Origin: Metridium senile
Lineage: Eukaryota; Cnidaria; Anthozoa; Actiniaria; Metridiidae
Direction: 5' to 3'
NCBI GenBank assembly: GCA_949775045.1
Contig: OX459108.1
Location: 16,063,632 to 16,127,631 of the forward strand
Length of the DNA stretch: 64,000 bases
The translations under genes were made by a program, and so were the position numbers. The notes below the pieces were generated by a model that saw only the letters and a program-made list of their open reading frames with translations, was not told the origin of the DNA and made no database searches. Below, piece by piece: positions 33,698 to 45,477 of the stretch (the stretch's first letter is position 1; the number at the start of each line of letters is the position of its first letter).

Positions 33698-34154
33698 TTA
33701 TGAGTAAGGCTTGATTCAAATAATGTTCTCTTAAACACCCTACATCTATTTTGATAAATAGTGATACCTGACAATATGATAGTCCATATATATATATATA
33801 TATATTAAAGAATAATTATCATTTCATTACAGTTTTGTTTGCTCACAGTCTTGTCATCCAGTGACAGGAATCAATGTACATACAAAATGATGCTCCTTCT
33901 CTGTGTACAAATTGTATTCTTGACATTATTTGACATTATTGATGACATTATTTACAACAATAGTATCAATTATTGGAAAATAGAAATTTACCCAAAAATC
34001 TTTCCATCTAATATATTAAGAATAAAATAATCATAAAAAGATGACTGATTGCATTGTTACATTACTGTCGCAAAACAAGTTGCTGCAAAAGTTACACAGC
34101 TTAACAGATCCTAAAGACATTCTTTTTTTTTCACACCAATGTCATTCACATGAT

Positions 34155-34199
34155 CAGGCCTTGTTCAGTTGTCAGGCCTTGTTCAGTTGTCAGGCCTTG
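34155..34199. repeat. 18-bp minisatellite, left part (split by the 34.2-38.2 kb element)
   Basis: Two and a half units of CAGGCCTTGTTCAGTTGT stop at the element's left end. The same array, in the same orientation, resumes at 38230. Confidence -1.
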
Positions 34200-36462
34200 T
34201 AGTCCAGGAAAATGGTGCAAAATTGTTCAAACTTGGGTAACAAGCATGAAATTTAGCTTAATGATAGGACTCAATGCCCTGAGTAATTCTGGAAATGGAG
34301 CCACGCCCACAAATCAATACTTACAGTTTTACAGTCAAGGAATCAATTATCTTTCAAAAAATAAAAAAGGGCATCTAATTTAAGTGGAAAGAAGTGTAAT
34401 GAAGTTGGGTGGTAAGGTAGGGCATTGGGAATAATATCACATGGTAAGCCATGCCTTCCCACCTGTACTTACAAAATGAGGGATGCGGAACATATTATGC
34501 CTTAAGTTTGCATGGAATGCCTTTTTTCTAGTAATGGAGAATTGAAATCATGCATAACGGTTGATGTTTTTATCGTGAAGAATTATGGATATGGAGCCAC
34601 GCCTAAAAATCAGTACTTACAGAGATAGTAGTCATTGAATAATGATTATTTTAAAATAATTTAAATAGATATTAAGCTGAACATGAAGAGGTCAGATGAA
34701 GCACTGTGATGTCATAGGGCATGCCGGATAGTCACGCGTTGAGAGCCGCACCTATGTTTGAGTACTTACAGAATTCGAATCAAGGAATACATTATGCCTC
34801 CAGATCAGTGGTACCAGAATCTTTCTTTTCATGACTAAGATTTCAAACCTTGCTAAAAGATAGAATTATATACTCTATATAGTTCTGGACAAGACGAAGC
34901 CACGCCCACGACGTTAACTTACAGTTTTATAGAGAAGGCATTTTATTGTCACCATTTTTTTAATGCAAATTAAGTACAAACATAAAAGTTTGCAACATAA
35001 ATACCTCTAAATACTGCTAAATTATGCTTAATTCTATTGTTTAATCAACACTATTTATTGGTAAATAGTGCTAAGTATTGCACACTTTTAGTGGTTGTAC
35101 TGTAGCATTTGATTTTGGATAGTTTAGTTTGGTGAAATAAAGCGCATTGACTTGCTAGAACTGATCCTGAAACGTTGTCGACTAAAAGCCACGCCTCAGT
35201 TCCCACATTTGAATACTTACATATAAGAGGTAAATAGTCATGGAATTGATAATTGTTAACATTGCCCACAATGATTGTGTAGTTGTAGTGAAATCACGCC
35301 CAAAATTAAAAAAAATGTAATCAGTGTACAATTGAACAATTTTATTAAGAATCCATACTAGTTCAGAGATATAACTAATGTAATAGATAATTAGCAAGCT
35401 ACAATTTACTTCTCCAAATATGTTATTTACAAAGAAAAATGTACTGTATTAGTGACTTCTGAGAGGCTATGTTTCCTCACTTAATACTTTTTTAAATTTA
35501 TAACTGAATTAAGGTTAAATAAAGTGAGAAACCTACCCTTTCGACAATTACTAAAAAATTCTACAGTATATACTACAGTACAGTGGAAATACTGTTGCTT
35601 AGTTCTGCATTAACATTTGCCAAAAACAAAAATATATAATTAGATATGATGCACTATCATACCGACATAATCTAAGAAAATGGGTTATTATCTCATGATA
35701 AACCTAGAGTTTTAGGCTTTCTTGTGTAAAAGGCATTGTAATGTGCTGTTGAAAATGTTTCCTTCAATATGTATTTTTTCTACGTACTTTTCAAATACAT
35801 TACATTTTAGTATGCGATTTACACAGAACAATTTTGAAATATCATTTTTTGTATGTACACATGTATAACTTCCATTTACAGTCAGTCTAAGACCTATAGG
35901 TTTAAATGTCGAATCTCACATTTACCGAATGTAATTACATCAAAGAAGGCCGCATGATCATGTGAGATTCGACGTTCAAAATAGGCTCACTCATTCACGG
36001 CACGACAATCCTATTGTGCAAATAGATCTGGATGCAACCTCGCCCATTAACTTATTTGGCTGACATTTTTAAGATCCGAGGAGAACAATCTACGCTATGG
36101 GAGCAAATTGAACATCAATACATGATGAAAATGTGGCCTGATAATGCAGTCTTCAGGCTTAGTACTGTTATATAATGTTTAAAACATGAGCGGCCGTGTT
36201 CTGACAGAATATACAACACTCTTCACGGTCATGATTCTCTATTGTTTTCGGCCAAATGATTAATGATTTATTAAAAATTAGATACCGTACAATGGCAGCA
36301 TGATCAAACCGCATAGATACAATAAATATGATAATATGTGTCTCCTCCTAAGAAGAACAAACGGCTAAGATAAGACATTTTTGGAGTGAAGCTAGGATCT
36401 ATGAGGTATTGCTAGTGAAATGTGCAAGGTGAAAGTGTGAGCATACGATATGACTTCAGGTT

Positions 36463-36606
36463 TTACGTCCTCAGTATCCGATAAGACGAGGCACTGAGAA
36501 AGTAAAGCGTCTTGCCCAAGGACACAACGTGATCGCACGGTCTGGAATTCGAACTCGGTCCTGTCGACTCGGAGTCCGATTCGCTAATCATTAGACCATC
36601 ACGTCT
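36463..36606 (-). mobile_element. tRNA-derived SINE inside the foldback element
   Basis: The minus strand has a tRNA-like head (GTGATGGTCTAATGATTAGC) with A box TGGTCTAATGA and B box GTTCGAATTCC. It is followed by TTGTGTCCTTGGGCAAGACG and CTTTACTTTCTCAGTGCC, a core I recognise from SINEs of many marine animals. The order head-core-tail is typical. Confidence -1.
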
Positions 36607-36632
36607 CTCGATCTCCACATATTTAGAATTAC

Positions 36633-37457
36633 TCACACTCTTTCCCCACACTTGTACATAGCGGTACATGGTAGACTGGGGCTCCTGCACTTGCCTCCCT
36701 TTGATGGTTGGCAGGAGCATTTTACCAGTAGTTGGCAAGCCTCGGATGCCTCGGCAAGAGTGGTCCAGACCGGATCCCATGCATCTCCTGTTTTCCATCC
36801 CCATCCAGATGGCGAGGGTAGGTTTGGCGATGGTGTTAGCGATAGCCCCCATCAAATGCCAGCCTGGTAGCATGTTCGCCAACTGTGCTGCAGAAGTGCC
36901 GAAGAAGTTGGTGGAATTGCTTCCATAGAGCGGCCCTTTTTGGTAAACAGGTCAAGTCTGGCCTGGTTTACCGCAGTACAGTTGCTCGTTCTGTCGTATA
37001 ACAGAACGACGAAGCGTTCAAGGAGTGGTAAGTGCTGCTGTACCATCTCTTTACTGGGGACATCACTCAGAGCTACAAAACCCAGCGTCACTTAGGTAAG
37101 ATTTTCCAGGTCTCCCACGCAGAGATCTTTCCTTTGCCGCCAAATGAGGAGACCTGGTCACAACCAATAAAGGCATGGAAGGCTGATTAGGCTGCACTCT
37201 TCTCTGGACCTAGACTTGCGGTATGGCGATGTAGCGGAATTGCTTTCCCGTTCCAAATAATACCCATAGGCTCATTAATTGGTGTTTGTTTTGTGGTAAC
37301 AGGTACACCAGTACGTCAGTGTCCACAGTTCGAAAAAGCAGTTTCTTGTGTCCCTGTCGTACACATCTCGAACAATGCAATAAGAGCAATGCGTCAGCTT
37401 CTTCTTGAGTGCACGGTGATAGATCTTCAAACTGTCCCTTAGCATTGCGATTACAAG
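36633..37457 (-). pseudogene. Decayed copy of a repetitive invertebrate gene family (GCD motif, Cys-rich C-terminus)
   Basis: In reading order on the minus strand: CTQEEADALLLLHCSRCV and FRTVDTDVLVYLL, then HAFIGCDQVSSFGGKGKISA, then LLERFVVLLYDRTS and AIPPTSSALLQH, then GDAWDPVWTTLAEASEACQL and a Cys-rich end. Breaks: stops upstream of the GCD motif, a frameshift at about 37093, and an in-frame TGA at 36852-36854. I recall many multi-copy animal ORFs with the same block order (EEADTR, RTVDTDV, HAFTGCD, ERFVVLLYDRTS, WTTLPEAS), usually labelled uncharacterised. A nuclease-like fold is possible but not shown here. It is cargo or an older insertion within the foldback element. Confidence -1.
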
Positions 37458-38229
37458 CATTAAAAAAACGGTGACATTAAAATGCCTCCTCTATAAAACT
37501 GTAAGTAAACGTCGTGGGCGTGGCTCTGGCATGTCCAGAACTACTTAGAGTATAAAATTATATCTTTTAGCAAAGTTTGAAATCTTAAGGTCATGAAAAG
37601 AAAGCTTCTAGTATCATCTGGAGGCATAATGTATTCCTTGATTCGAATTCTGTAAGTACTCAAACATAGGTGCGGCTCTATTGTGACTATCTGGCATGCC
37701 CTATGACATCACAGTGCTTCATCTGACCTCTTCCTGTTCAGCTTAATGTCTCTTTAAATTATTTTAAAATAATCATTATTCAATGACTAATATCTCTGTA
37801 AGTACTGAGTTTTAGGCGTGGCTCCATATCCATAATTCTACACGATAAAAACATCTACCGTTATGCATGATTTCAATTCTCCACTATTAGAAGAAAGGCA
37901 TTCCATGCATAATTAAGGCATAATGTATTCCGCATCCCTCATTCTGTAAGTAAAGGTGGGAAGGCGTGGCTTACCATGTGATATTATTCCCCATGCCCTA
38001 CCTTACCACCATGCATCATTACACTTCTTTCCACTTAAATTAGATGCCCTTTTTTATTTTTTGAAAGATAATTGATTCCATGGCTGTAAAACTGTAAGTA
38101 TTGATTTGTTGGCGTGGCTCCATATCCAGAATTACTCGGGGCATGATGTTCTATCACTGTGCCACGTTTCATGCTTGTTACCCAAGTTTGAACAATTCAG
38201 CATAAAACCTGCACCATTTTCCTGGACTA

Positions 38230-38358
38230 TTGTTCAGTTGTCAGGCCTTGTTCAGTTGTCAGGCCTTGTTCAGTTGTCATGCAGGCCTTGTTCAGTTGTC
38301 AGGCCTTGTTCAGTTGTCAGGCCTTGTTCAGTTTTCAGGCCTTGTTCAGTTGTCTGGG
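38230..38358. repeat. 18-bp minisatellite, right part, seeded at the K-GluR stop codon
   Basis: About seven units of TTGTTCAGTTGTCAGGCC, one lengthened by GCAT. Read on the minus strand the unit is GACAACTGAACAAGGCCT; its GACAACTGA equals the last two codons and stop (D-N-stop) of the neighbouring receptor gene at 38346-38354. Confidence -1.
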
Positions 38359-41300
38359 ATTGTGTTGTTGACTGTATTCCCGTTACTTTGATCACGAAGA
38401 TGTTTAAGTTTTTCAATCCAGCCATCATGAAACATTTGATATTGGCTTATCATCTCGTCTAGCTCTGCCATTTGTGACTTGTCAGGGATCTGAAGTTTGG
38501 CAGTTTCATCAGATGAACTGAAATTCACTTTTGGTCCAAACGGCATACGAAGACTCACTGCAACAAAGCATTTAGTATAAACCAATGAAAAGATAGTCTT
38601 ATTGTCATAGCAACTAGTAAGATAAACCAATGAAAAGGTCTTATTGTTATAGCAACTAGTAATATATATCTTACATATGTTTCGTCGCCTACAAGCAAAT
38701 TCCCAGATAACCCCAGCTAGAAATAGAGTGCCGACAGTGCCCAGCCCAGCGTACATTATCGTGGCAAATGTTGCTTCCTGATAAAAGAAAGCTTCAGCAG
38801 CCTTGACCTGTTGACTGACGTCATCTGTTGGATTCTGTAGAGATATTACACATGCATCAAAACTATTCCAAATGATTTTACTTTAGTTTGTAAAAAGTTC
38901 CATATTATGTCATTATACATGACTATACTTCAATACCTTCAAGGGAGTCAGGTGTTCGGCGATGCTCTCAAATATTTCATGTGGGTGGTCAGCGGTATAT
39001 TGGCGCATGCACTTTTCCAGTCGAGAAGAGTTTTTAGAAAGAATAGCTCCAAATGTGATTGGATGTTCGATGTACTTCTCCACTCTGATTGGCTCATCTC
39101 GTATAAACTTTAGAAAGTGTGTGATGACGTAGTTATCGACCAATGCCCCATCGATATCATTTGTAAGAAGATCTTTGGTTATTTGCATAACATTGGAATA
39201 GACTAAAATCATTAAACCATCGTGAGTCTCATTAAATAAGGAAATAGTATTGATGAAAGAACTAAGGAGGGGGGCCCCACCAAGAAACCAGGGTTTCCAA
39301 GGATGTGCACCTTCTCCAAATGGACAGAATAAATGGATATTTTTTACTGACTAACCTTTCATATCAGCGTTCATACTGACTCCTAAACGAAACTCTTCGC
39401 TTCCATTAACGGCTCCTATCTATCAAACAATCAACGTACATCAGCCACGATCCGCACAAAGCTAGATGATGCGTGCTTTATGTTATAAATAACTTATGTA
39501 ATACCTTTGATCCATGTATTTTGAAGTTCGGATAAGTACTCGCTGACAACGAGGCTGTGACGAGAGCAGTGAATATGGACACAATAATGACCCCAGTAAG
39601 AATCCACACGATACAAAACACGCGACCTACAACGACAATCAATCATTATCAATCATTGAGAATGATGACGGTGATGATACAAAACACGCGACCTACAACG
39701 ACAATCAATCACTTATCAATCATTGAGGATGATGACGGTGATGATACAAAACACGCGACCTACAACGACTATCAATCAGCTATCAATCATTGAGGATAAT
39801 GACGGTGATGGTACAAAACACGCGACCTACAAACGACAATCAATCACTTATCAATCATTGAGCATGATGACACAAAACACGCGACCTACAACGACAATCA
39901 ACATCATATCACGTAATGATAACCGGTGATCATGATGATGGCGATGATGATAAATGCTAAGTATGCTGCTGATGATAATTATAATAACAATGGGTTATTG
40001 ATGTATTCGCCTAACTATATTCACCTAAAGCTGACTTGGGCGAACGATCACCATAGCCTACTGTTGTCATGGTAACGAGGGCCCACCAAAAACCTTCCCA
40101 TGCTCCTCTAAGAAACGGTGGCGGGAACTCTTTTGGGTTCTGTCCATGATCCTGTCATTAAGAAATTGACATTTAAGCAAATAATTAGCAACTAATGAAT
40201 AAGGCTTGGTATATAATATGAAGCGTTGTGAAGAGCGAGACGCGTGGTTGTTTTCATATCTGCCGAGACCAAAGCCGAGGCGGATAACACTTTGAGATCT
40301 GTATAACTTTTTATATTATACGAATTAAGATCTTTACATGAGAAAATATGTGGCAAAAAATTGTTTTGAATGGTTATGACTGCCGCCATTTTCTCGCTCA
40401 TAAACCAATAATAATTGGAGCTAGGCTAGGTGGAACTAAGCTAGGTGGAGCTAGGCTAGGTGGAGCTAGGCTAGGTGGAGCTAGGATAGGTGGATCTAGG
40501 ATAGGTGGAGTTAGGATAGGTGGAGCTAGGATAGGTGGAGCTAGGATAGGTGGAGCTAGGCTAGGTGGAGCTAGGATAGGTGGATCTAAGCTAGGTGGAG
40601 CTAGGATAGGTGGATCTAGGATAGGTGGAGCTAGGCTAGGTGGAGCTAGGATAGGTGGATCTAGGATAGGTGGAGCTAGGATAGGTGGAGCTAGGATAGG
40701 TGGATCTAGGATAGGTGGAGCTAGGCTAGGTGGAGCTAGGCTAGGTGGAGCTAGGATAGGTGGATCTAGGATAGGTGGAGCTAGGATAGGTGGAGTTAGG
40801 ATAGGTGGATCTAGGATAGGTGGAGTTAGGATAGGTGGAGCTAGGCTAGGTGGAGCTAGGCTAGGTGGAGCTAGGCTAGGTGGAGCTAGGATAGGTGGAG
40901 CTAGGATAGGTGGAGCTAGGATAGGTGGAGCTAGGATAGGTGGAGCTAGGATAGGTGGAGCTAGGATAGGTGGATCTAGGATAGGTGGAGCTAGGATAGG
41001 TGGAGCTAGGATAGGTGGAGCTAGGATAGGTGGAGCTAGGATAGGTGGAGCTAGGATAGGTGGAGCTAGGATAGGTGGAGCTAGGATAGGTGGAGCTAGG
41101 ATAGGTGGAGCTAGGCTAGGTGGAGCTAGGATAGGTGGAGCTAGGATAGGTGGATCTAGGATAGGTGGAGCTAGGCTAGGTGGAGCTAGGATAGGTGGAG
41201 CTAGGATAGGTGGATCTAGGATAAGTGGAGCTAGGATAGGTGGATCTAGGATAGGTGGAGCTAGGCTAGGTGGAGCTAGGATAGGTGGAGCTAGGATAGG

Positions 41301-42864
41301 TGGATCTAGGATAGGTGGAGCTAGGATAGGTGGAGCTAGGCTAGGTGGAGCTAGGATAGGTGGATCTAGGATAGGTGGAGCTAGGCTAGGTGGAGCTAGG
41401 ATAGGTGGATCTAGGATAGGTGGAGCTAGGATAGGTGGAGCTAGGATAGGTGGAGTTAGAATAGGTGGAGCTAGGATAGGTGGAGCTAGGATAGGTGGAG
41501 CTAGGATAGGTGGAGCTAGGATAGGTGGAGCTAGGATTAGACTACAAAACCGTCCCTACTTTAAGCGAAAACTCCGAGGAAACGAGTTAATATGGTTAAA
41601 GTTCAATCGGACGAAATTCTGGCCGCGCGAGAATGAGGAGGGGATTAACGGCCGAGCGGGGAGTGAGGCGAGAGGGGAGAGACGCGAAAAAGTGGTTCAT
41701 CCATCACAGTAAGAGCAATACCGATAAATAAGCAATCAAGTTTACTCACCAAACACCAAATAATGATTCCCGATAAAGATGCTGTTATAAGAATAAATAC
41801 CAACATAGGCCAGGCACTAACAATAGTTGTCACTAAAAAATGTGTTCTTGAAAGAGATTGGTCGTCATGAACCAGTAGAATGACCCGTGGTGCACGAACC
41901 ATTGATAGGAAAGCATGGTTTCTGAATGAGTCTCTGAAACAAATAAGACCTTTAACTAATTAACTACACGTGCAACTGAAGCAAGTGGTATATTTTATAC
42001 ACCATCTCAAAAATCTTTGTCGCAGCAGAAGCTACAGTCCACAATCTAAGCCTGCAACGGATGTTAGTACTGTAAATTCGATAACAAGAGAAGAAATACC
42101 GACATACTTTGCAGGCTTCAAAGTGTGGTCCTTGAAACAGCAATATTACCTGAAGCCATCGTAACCAAACAGAGGAAATGTGATATCGATACGATTGTCA
42201 CTAAACGACTCTTCCCCATGACGCACTGATCGGAGAATTTTCCCATATTGTACAGTACTGTTGGCATGGCAACAAGAGTTCAAGATCTACAGAACAAAGT
42301 AACAAAACAGGCGTGTTGAAAAAAACCCATAGAATTGTTGAATTAGTGGGTTGTTCTTGGACCTCTTTGCCTTTAGTCTCCCTCGCAGTAGTGGGGAGGG
42401 ACAGGAAGCCCGAGCCTATAAGAACGGCTGCGAGGGAGACTACTTTGCCTTTATATGCAAAATACGATAATTTAAGCATGTTTTTATAGCCTTACCTTTG
42501 TCAAGATGCCGGGAAACATCCCACTAATTGAAAACCCTTGTTTGTTGTTATACTTGGATTGATACATGGTAACATAAGGTGCATAAGGATGCCATGCAAT
42601 CGATAAAGGCATCCCTGACAGACACCTTTCATCCAATGAATATTGCTGCGTTGTGTTTAGTAAAGATTCCAATCTACTCCCGATCTTTGGGTTGGAATTA
42701 CCAACCATCATAGCATCCATTGGGATATGGAAAGAGTTTTCAGTGTGATTCTTTCCCCTCCAATACGGTAAAAAGATAGATTCCGATGCATGCAGCAATA
42801 ATGCCATAGCACACATAACCCTTTGCATGGAGGCCATCTTTTTTACTTCAACCTGACAATCCAA
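38346..42864 (-). CDS. Glutamate-receptor-like channel subunit with potassium-channel selectivity filter, 9 exons, 546 residues
   Basis: Minus-strand exons: 42496-42864, 42150-42286, 41750-41933, 40025-40151, 39505-39626, 39356-39419, 38937-39202, 38675-38834, 38346-38557; all phases agree. A second Met (42835-42837, [20 protein letters not shown]) gives the better signal peptide. Domain order: S1 half of a periplasmic-binding-like ligand domain ([28 protein letters not shown]); M1 about 207-230; pore loop [15 protein letters not shown] with TTVGYGD at 259-265; M2 about 274-298; S2 half ([10 protein letters not shown], then [10 protein letters not shown]); M3 about 447-470 ([19 protein letters not shown]); cytoplasmic tail. 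There is no amino-terminal domain. The plan equals bacterial GluR0 and the rotifer receptor AvGluR1, both K-selective. The ligand is not predictable; the usual S1 arginine motif is not obvious. The filter sequence makes K selectivity very likely. Confidence -1.
38558..38674 (-). other. Short final intron of the K-GluR gene, open in frame
   Basis: The 117-base intron (GTAAGA to TTGCAG) has length divisible by three and no stop in the reading frame, so retention would add 39 residues ([18 protein letters not shown] and onward) between M3 and the tail. It contains a partly duplicated segment (AGCAACTAGTAAGATAAACC). Confidence -1.
39600..39930 (-). repeat. Tandem copies of the K-GluR exon-5 acceptor and exon start
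   Basis: The real acceptor region (plus strand GATACAAAACACGCGACCTA, 39610-39629) recurs at about 39677, 39741, 39811 and 39873, spaced about 62-70 bases. Each copy holds the first 17-18 exon bases, the AG and the upstream tract. In minus-strand sense they read TAG followed by GTCGCGTGTTTTGTATC. Confidence -1.
40415..41535. repeat. 15-bp minisatellite, about 75 copies, in K-GluR intron 3
   Basis: The unit GGAGCTAGGATAGGT has variants GGATCTAGG, GGAGTTAGG and AGGCTAGGT. All units are the same length, so a 454-codon plus-strand frame (repeating [10 protein letters not shown]) stays open. It lies antisense inside an intron and has no sign of being a gene. Confidence -1.
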
Positions 42865-45190
42865 AGAACGGTTTTAATTGTTATGGGATTATCACATCAT
42901 TGTTAAAAGGCTTAGAATTCGGTCTAGTGGTTTATATTAATTTGCAAGTTATGATAAAAAGGACCGCCAGCAAAATATCCCTCATAAAAGTGCTAATGAT
43001 TAGTAAATATACTGACACATTAACAACTATAGAATGAAAGCACTAAACCCTTGAAATAGATATCAGAAGACGTTTGAGAAGTAATATCAATTGTTTGTTG
43101 CTGTTTGACCCCACAGCCGAGGTCGCAGCTTCTTTTGAATATATAATTGAAATGAAAATATTTTTTCCGCGACATAGTTCTTGCTCTGCTACACTTGGCA
43201 GATTCACTGATCCAGTTTGATTTCGTACGTACAGGTTCACAGCGACCAATAGAATCGACCTGTCGACTTGTTACCGTGGTGTACCGGGGTGGAAATCCGA
43301 GACAAATATAAGCGAGCATATTTTTCAAGAGTAGTACCATCCACCAACACATCTTTACAATTGGACTATTAGATTTCGAGAAATGGGCTTTCTTTGTTCC
43401 TTCACTTTAATGTATTGCAATAATGTCTAACATTTACACCGGGATTACATCATCAATAACTAGATCATAAGTTTTGAAAGTTAGCTAAATGTCTGGTGCG
43501 GGTATTCAACATGATCCATTTTATAAGTATTAGGAGGGGGGTTATCTACAAAATCCGCAAAAAAATTGTCAAAATTAATAAAAACCGAAACATAAAAACA
43601 AGGAAACGAACAAGAAAATAGGACTTTTCCTAGCATAATACCGTTTAGACTGCTGGCATAACAAACGGTGTTGTTTACGGCTGTTAGTGTTCTATTTAAA
43701 TGTAACCTTGTACCAGTCACAAAAGCAACGTATCAGTCACCTACAATAACATAAACCAATAACATTGACCAATCACTAGGAGAATTACCACAAAACCACA
43801 TACACTTTTGAACAATATCGACATACCGATAATCCGCACTTTATAAAATAATGCGAATCCGCAAACCCCAATGTTCCTTGAAGTACGTTGCGTTGACGTT
43901 GCACCACAATGTTCTACGTAGTGGCGTTTACTAAAATGTACTTATATCCGAAAACCACTAACTTTTGATGTAACAAATCACTAACCATCAGTTGAATAGT
44001 TACGATGGAAACAGCATTGATGACCGTAATGATGATTAAACTATACTCATTACAAAGGCATAATTACGTCAACACTGAATCACCAATGATGCTGACAAGA
44101 TAAATGATAGTCACGAACACCATAATATTTGATAGCTTTACAGATAACCACAGAAATGTACTCTAGTCGGCTCGTAGAATCATTACAGTTGGCTCTGAAA
44201 AGTCTGCTTTGGTCATCCTGTATAATGAATCAGAGCTAGGTATGGCGCCAATCACCTCAAGTATTACTGATTGGATGTTTAAACAAACACATATTAATGT
44301 CAATTGTTTATCAGTGTTAGGTTACTGATTGAACGAGTTCTTTTATCAAATAAGTACTTGATGGTTATTGAATAAAACCTCTCGAGCCATGTTTGTCTTG
44401 TAAATCAGGAAGTAGTGTGCTATCTCCAATGTAACCATTAGTGTAAATATTTTGGAAACATTCGCGGAAGGATTTCTTCCGTCATTGAATAATAATTGTA
44501 AAAGTAAATGATATCAGGATTCATACCTTACTGATTTGATAAAAAAATTCACGTCTGCTGTAAAAGGTCAAGCGATCGTCATGGATAGCTGCCGTTAGCT
44601 AGCAATTAATTGCCTTAATACACAGTAACAATCTTTATGTATAACATTTATATGTCCTTTTTATGGTCTGTATGTCAATTTAATTGAACAACACACCAAC
44701 ACCTGTTGTCACTGTTTACAAACAACAAGACGTTCTAGAACAGTCCTTAACAATTTGCCAACACCAAGATATTGTTAATTAGATATACTAGGCTGTTTCT
44801 TCTGTACAAGACATTTATGTGTCCTAAGTCATCATTGTATATTTGTTAGTAATTTGATTGGTCCAATTAGCCCGAATAAAATTGACGTAAATTGTCATCA
44901 TGCTTCCGGACCAAACGGTTGTTTATTCATCGAATGTATCAATTTTGGAGATGTTGTCTTTCAAGTAAAGAGCGGAATGCGTTGTGGTGAACATCATTCT
45001 AATACAATGCAACGATACACTTCACAAGTAGATCAAGGGATGATGAAAACAAATACATTTAAACAAAATAAATCGATTCACAATGAATGGTGATCAGACC
45101 GGGACTTTATTTTTTGGCTTGTATCATGTATCTACAAAGTGGAATACTTCGCGCAGATACTGATATAACAACCTCGTTCCCAGGATATTT
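42865..45190. other. Upstream of K-GluR; two weak ORFs only
   Basis: No recognised gene. A minus-strand frame at 43020-43352 (110 codons) starts with a hydrophobic MCWWMVLLLKNMLAYICLGF and has six later Cys, so it could be an exon of a small secreted protein. A plus-strand frame at 44854-45093 contains PNGCLFIECINFGDVVFQVK and could also be an exon. I find no homologue from memory for either and no convincing splice partners. Confidence that either is coding is about 0.2. Confidence -1.
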
Positions 45191-45349
45191 TCTTTTATTA
45201 TATAACATATAGTGGTATACCGAGTGATATCAACTAGATAAAAAGCCTATCCTAGTCATGAAGATATCATTGATATCGCACATGTGTGATATCACTCTCA
45301 ACCAATCAAAAAATTTTTTCTTCAATCTGTTATATAATAAACAGAACAT

Positions 45350-45477
45350 TACATGTGCGCTTGGAGATATGAATTTTATCTTCTCGTGTTGAAAAGATAT
45401 CCCACTCATTCGCTGCGCTCACTCGTGGGATATCTTATCAACACTCGAAGATAAAATTCATATCTCCGTGCGCCCAT
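45350..45477. mobile_element. Palindromic MITE with about 58-bp arms
   Basis: GGAGATATGAATTTTATCTT then CTCGTGTTGAAAAGATATCC on the left pairs with GGATATCTTATCAACACTCG then AAGATAAAATTCATATCTCC on the right, around a short GC-rich loop (TTCGCTGCGCT). The left flank (45190-45345) has further short inverted pairs, such as TTATTATATAAC with GTTATATAATAA, and a local palindrome at GATATCGCACATGTGTGATA. Confidence -1.

Larger units (their letters stand above)
34200..38229. mobile_element. Foldback-type composite transposon, 4,030 bp, 3-bp target duplication
   Basis: Left arm 34200-34966 and right arm 37458-38229 are inverted copies about 770 bases long, by eye roughly 85-90% identical, with ends TAGTCCAGGAAAATGG/CCATTTTCCTGGACTA. 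The target trinucleotide TTG is at 34197-34199 and again at 38230-38232, and the flanks together rebuild the 18-bp minisatellite CCTTGTTCAG. The arms contain a sub-repeat about every 150 bases: GGCGTGGCTC or its relatives, then about 15 bases, then AGTACTTACAG. The interior has about 1.5 kb without coding sequence, a SINE and a decayed nuclease-like gene. It encodes no transposase that I can see. Confidence -1.

Noticed and set aside
36463..36882. 139-codon minus-strand ORF in the foldback element
   Set aside because: It is the wrong frame over the decayed cargo gene and the SINE. The conserved blocks are in another frame with a TGA at 36852.
40348..41712. 454-codon plus-strand ORF of repeating [10 protein letters not shown]
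   Set aside because: The 15-base unit keeps any frame open. It lies antisense inside a receptor intron, with no similarity to a known protein and no splice or start context beyond chance.
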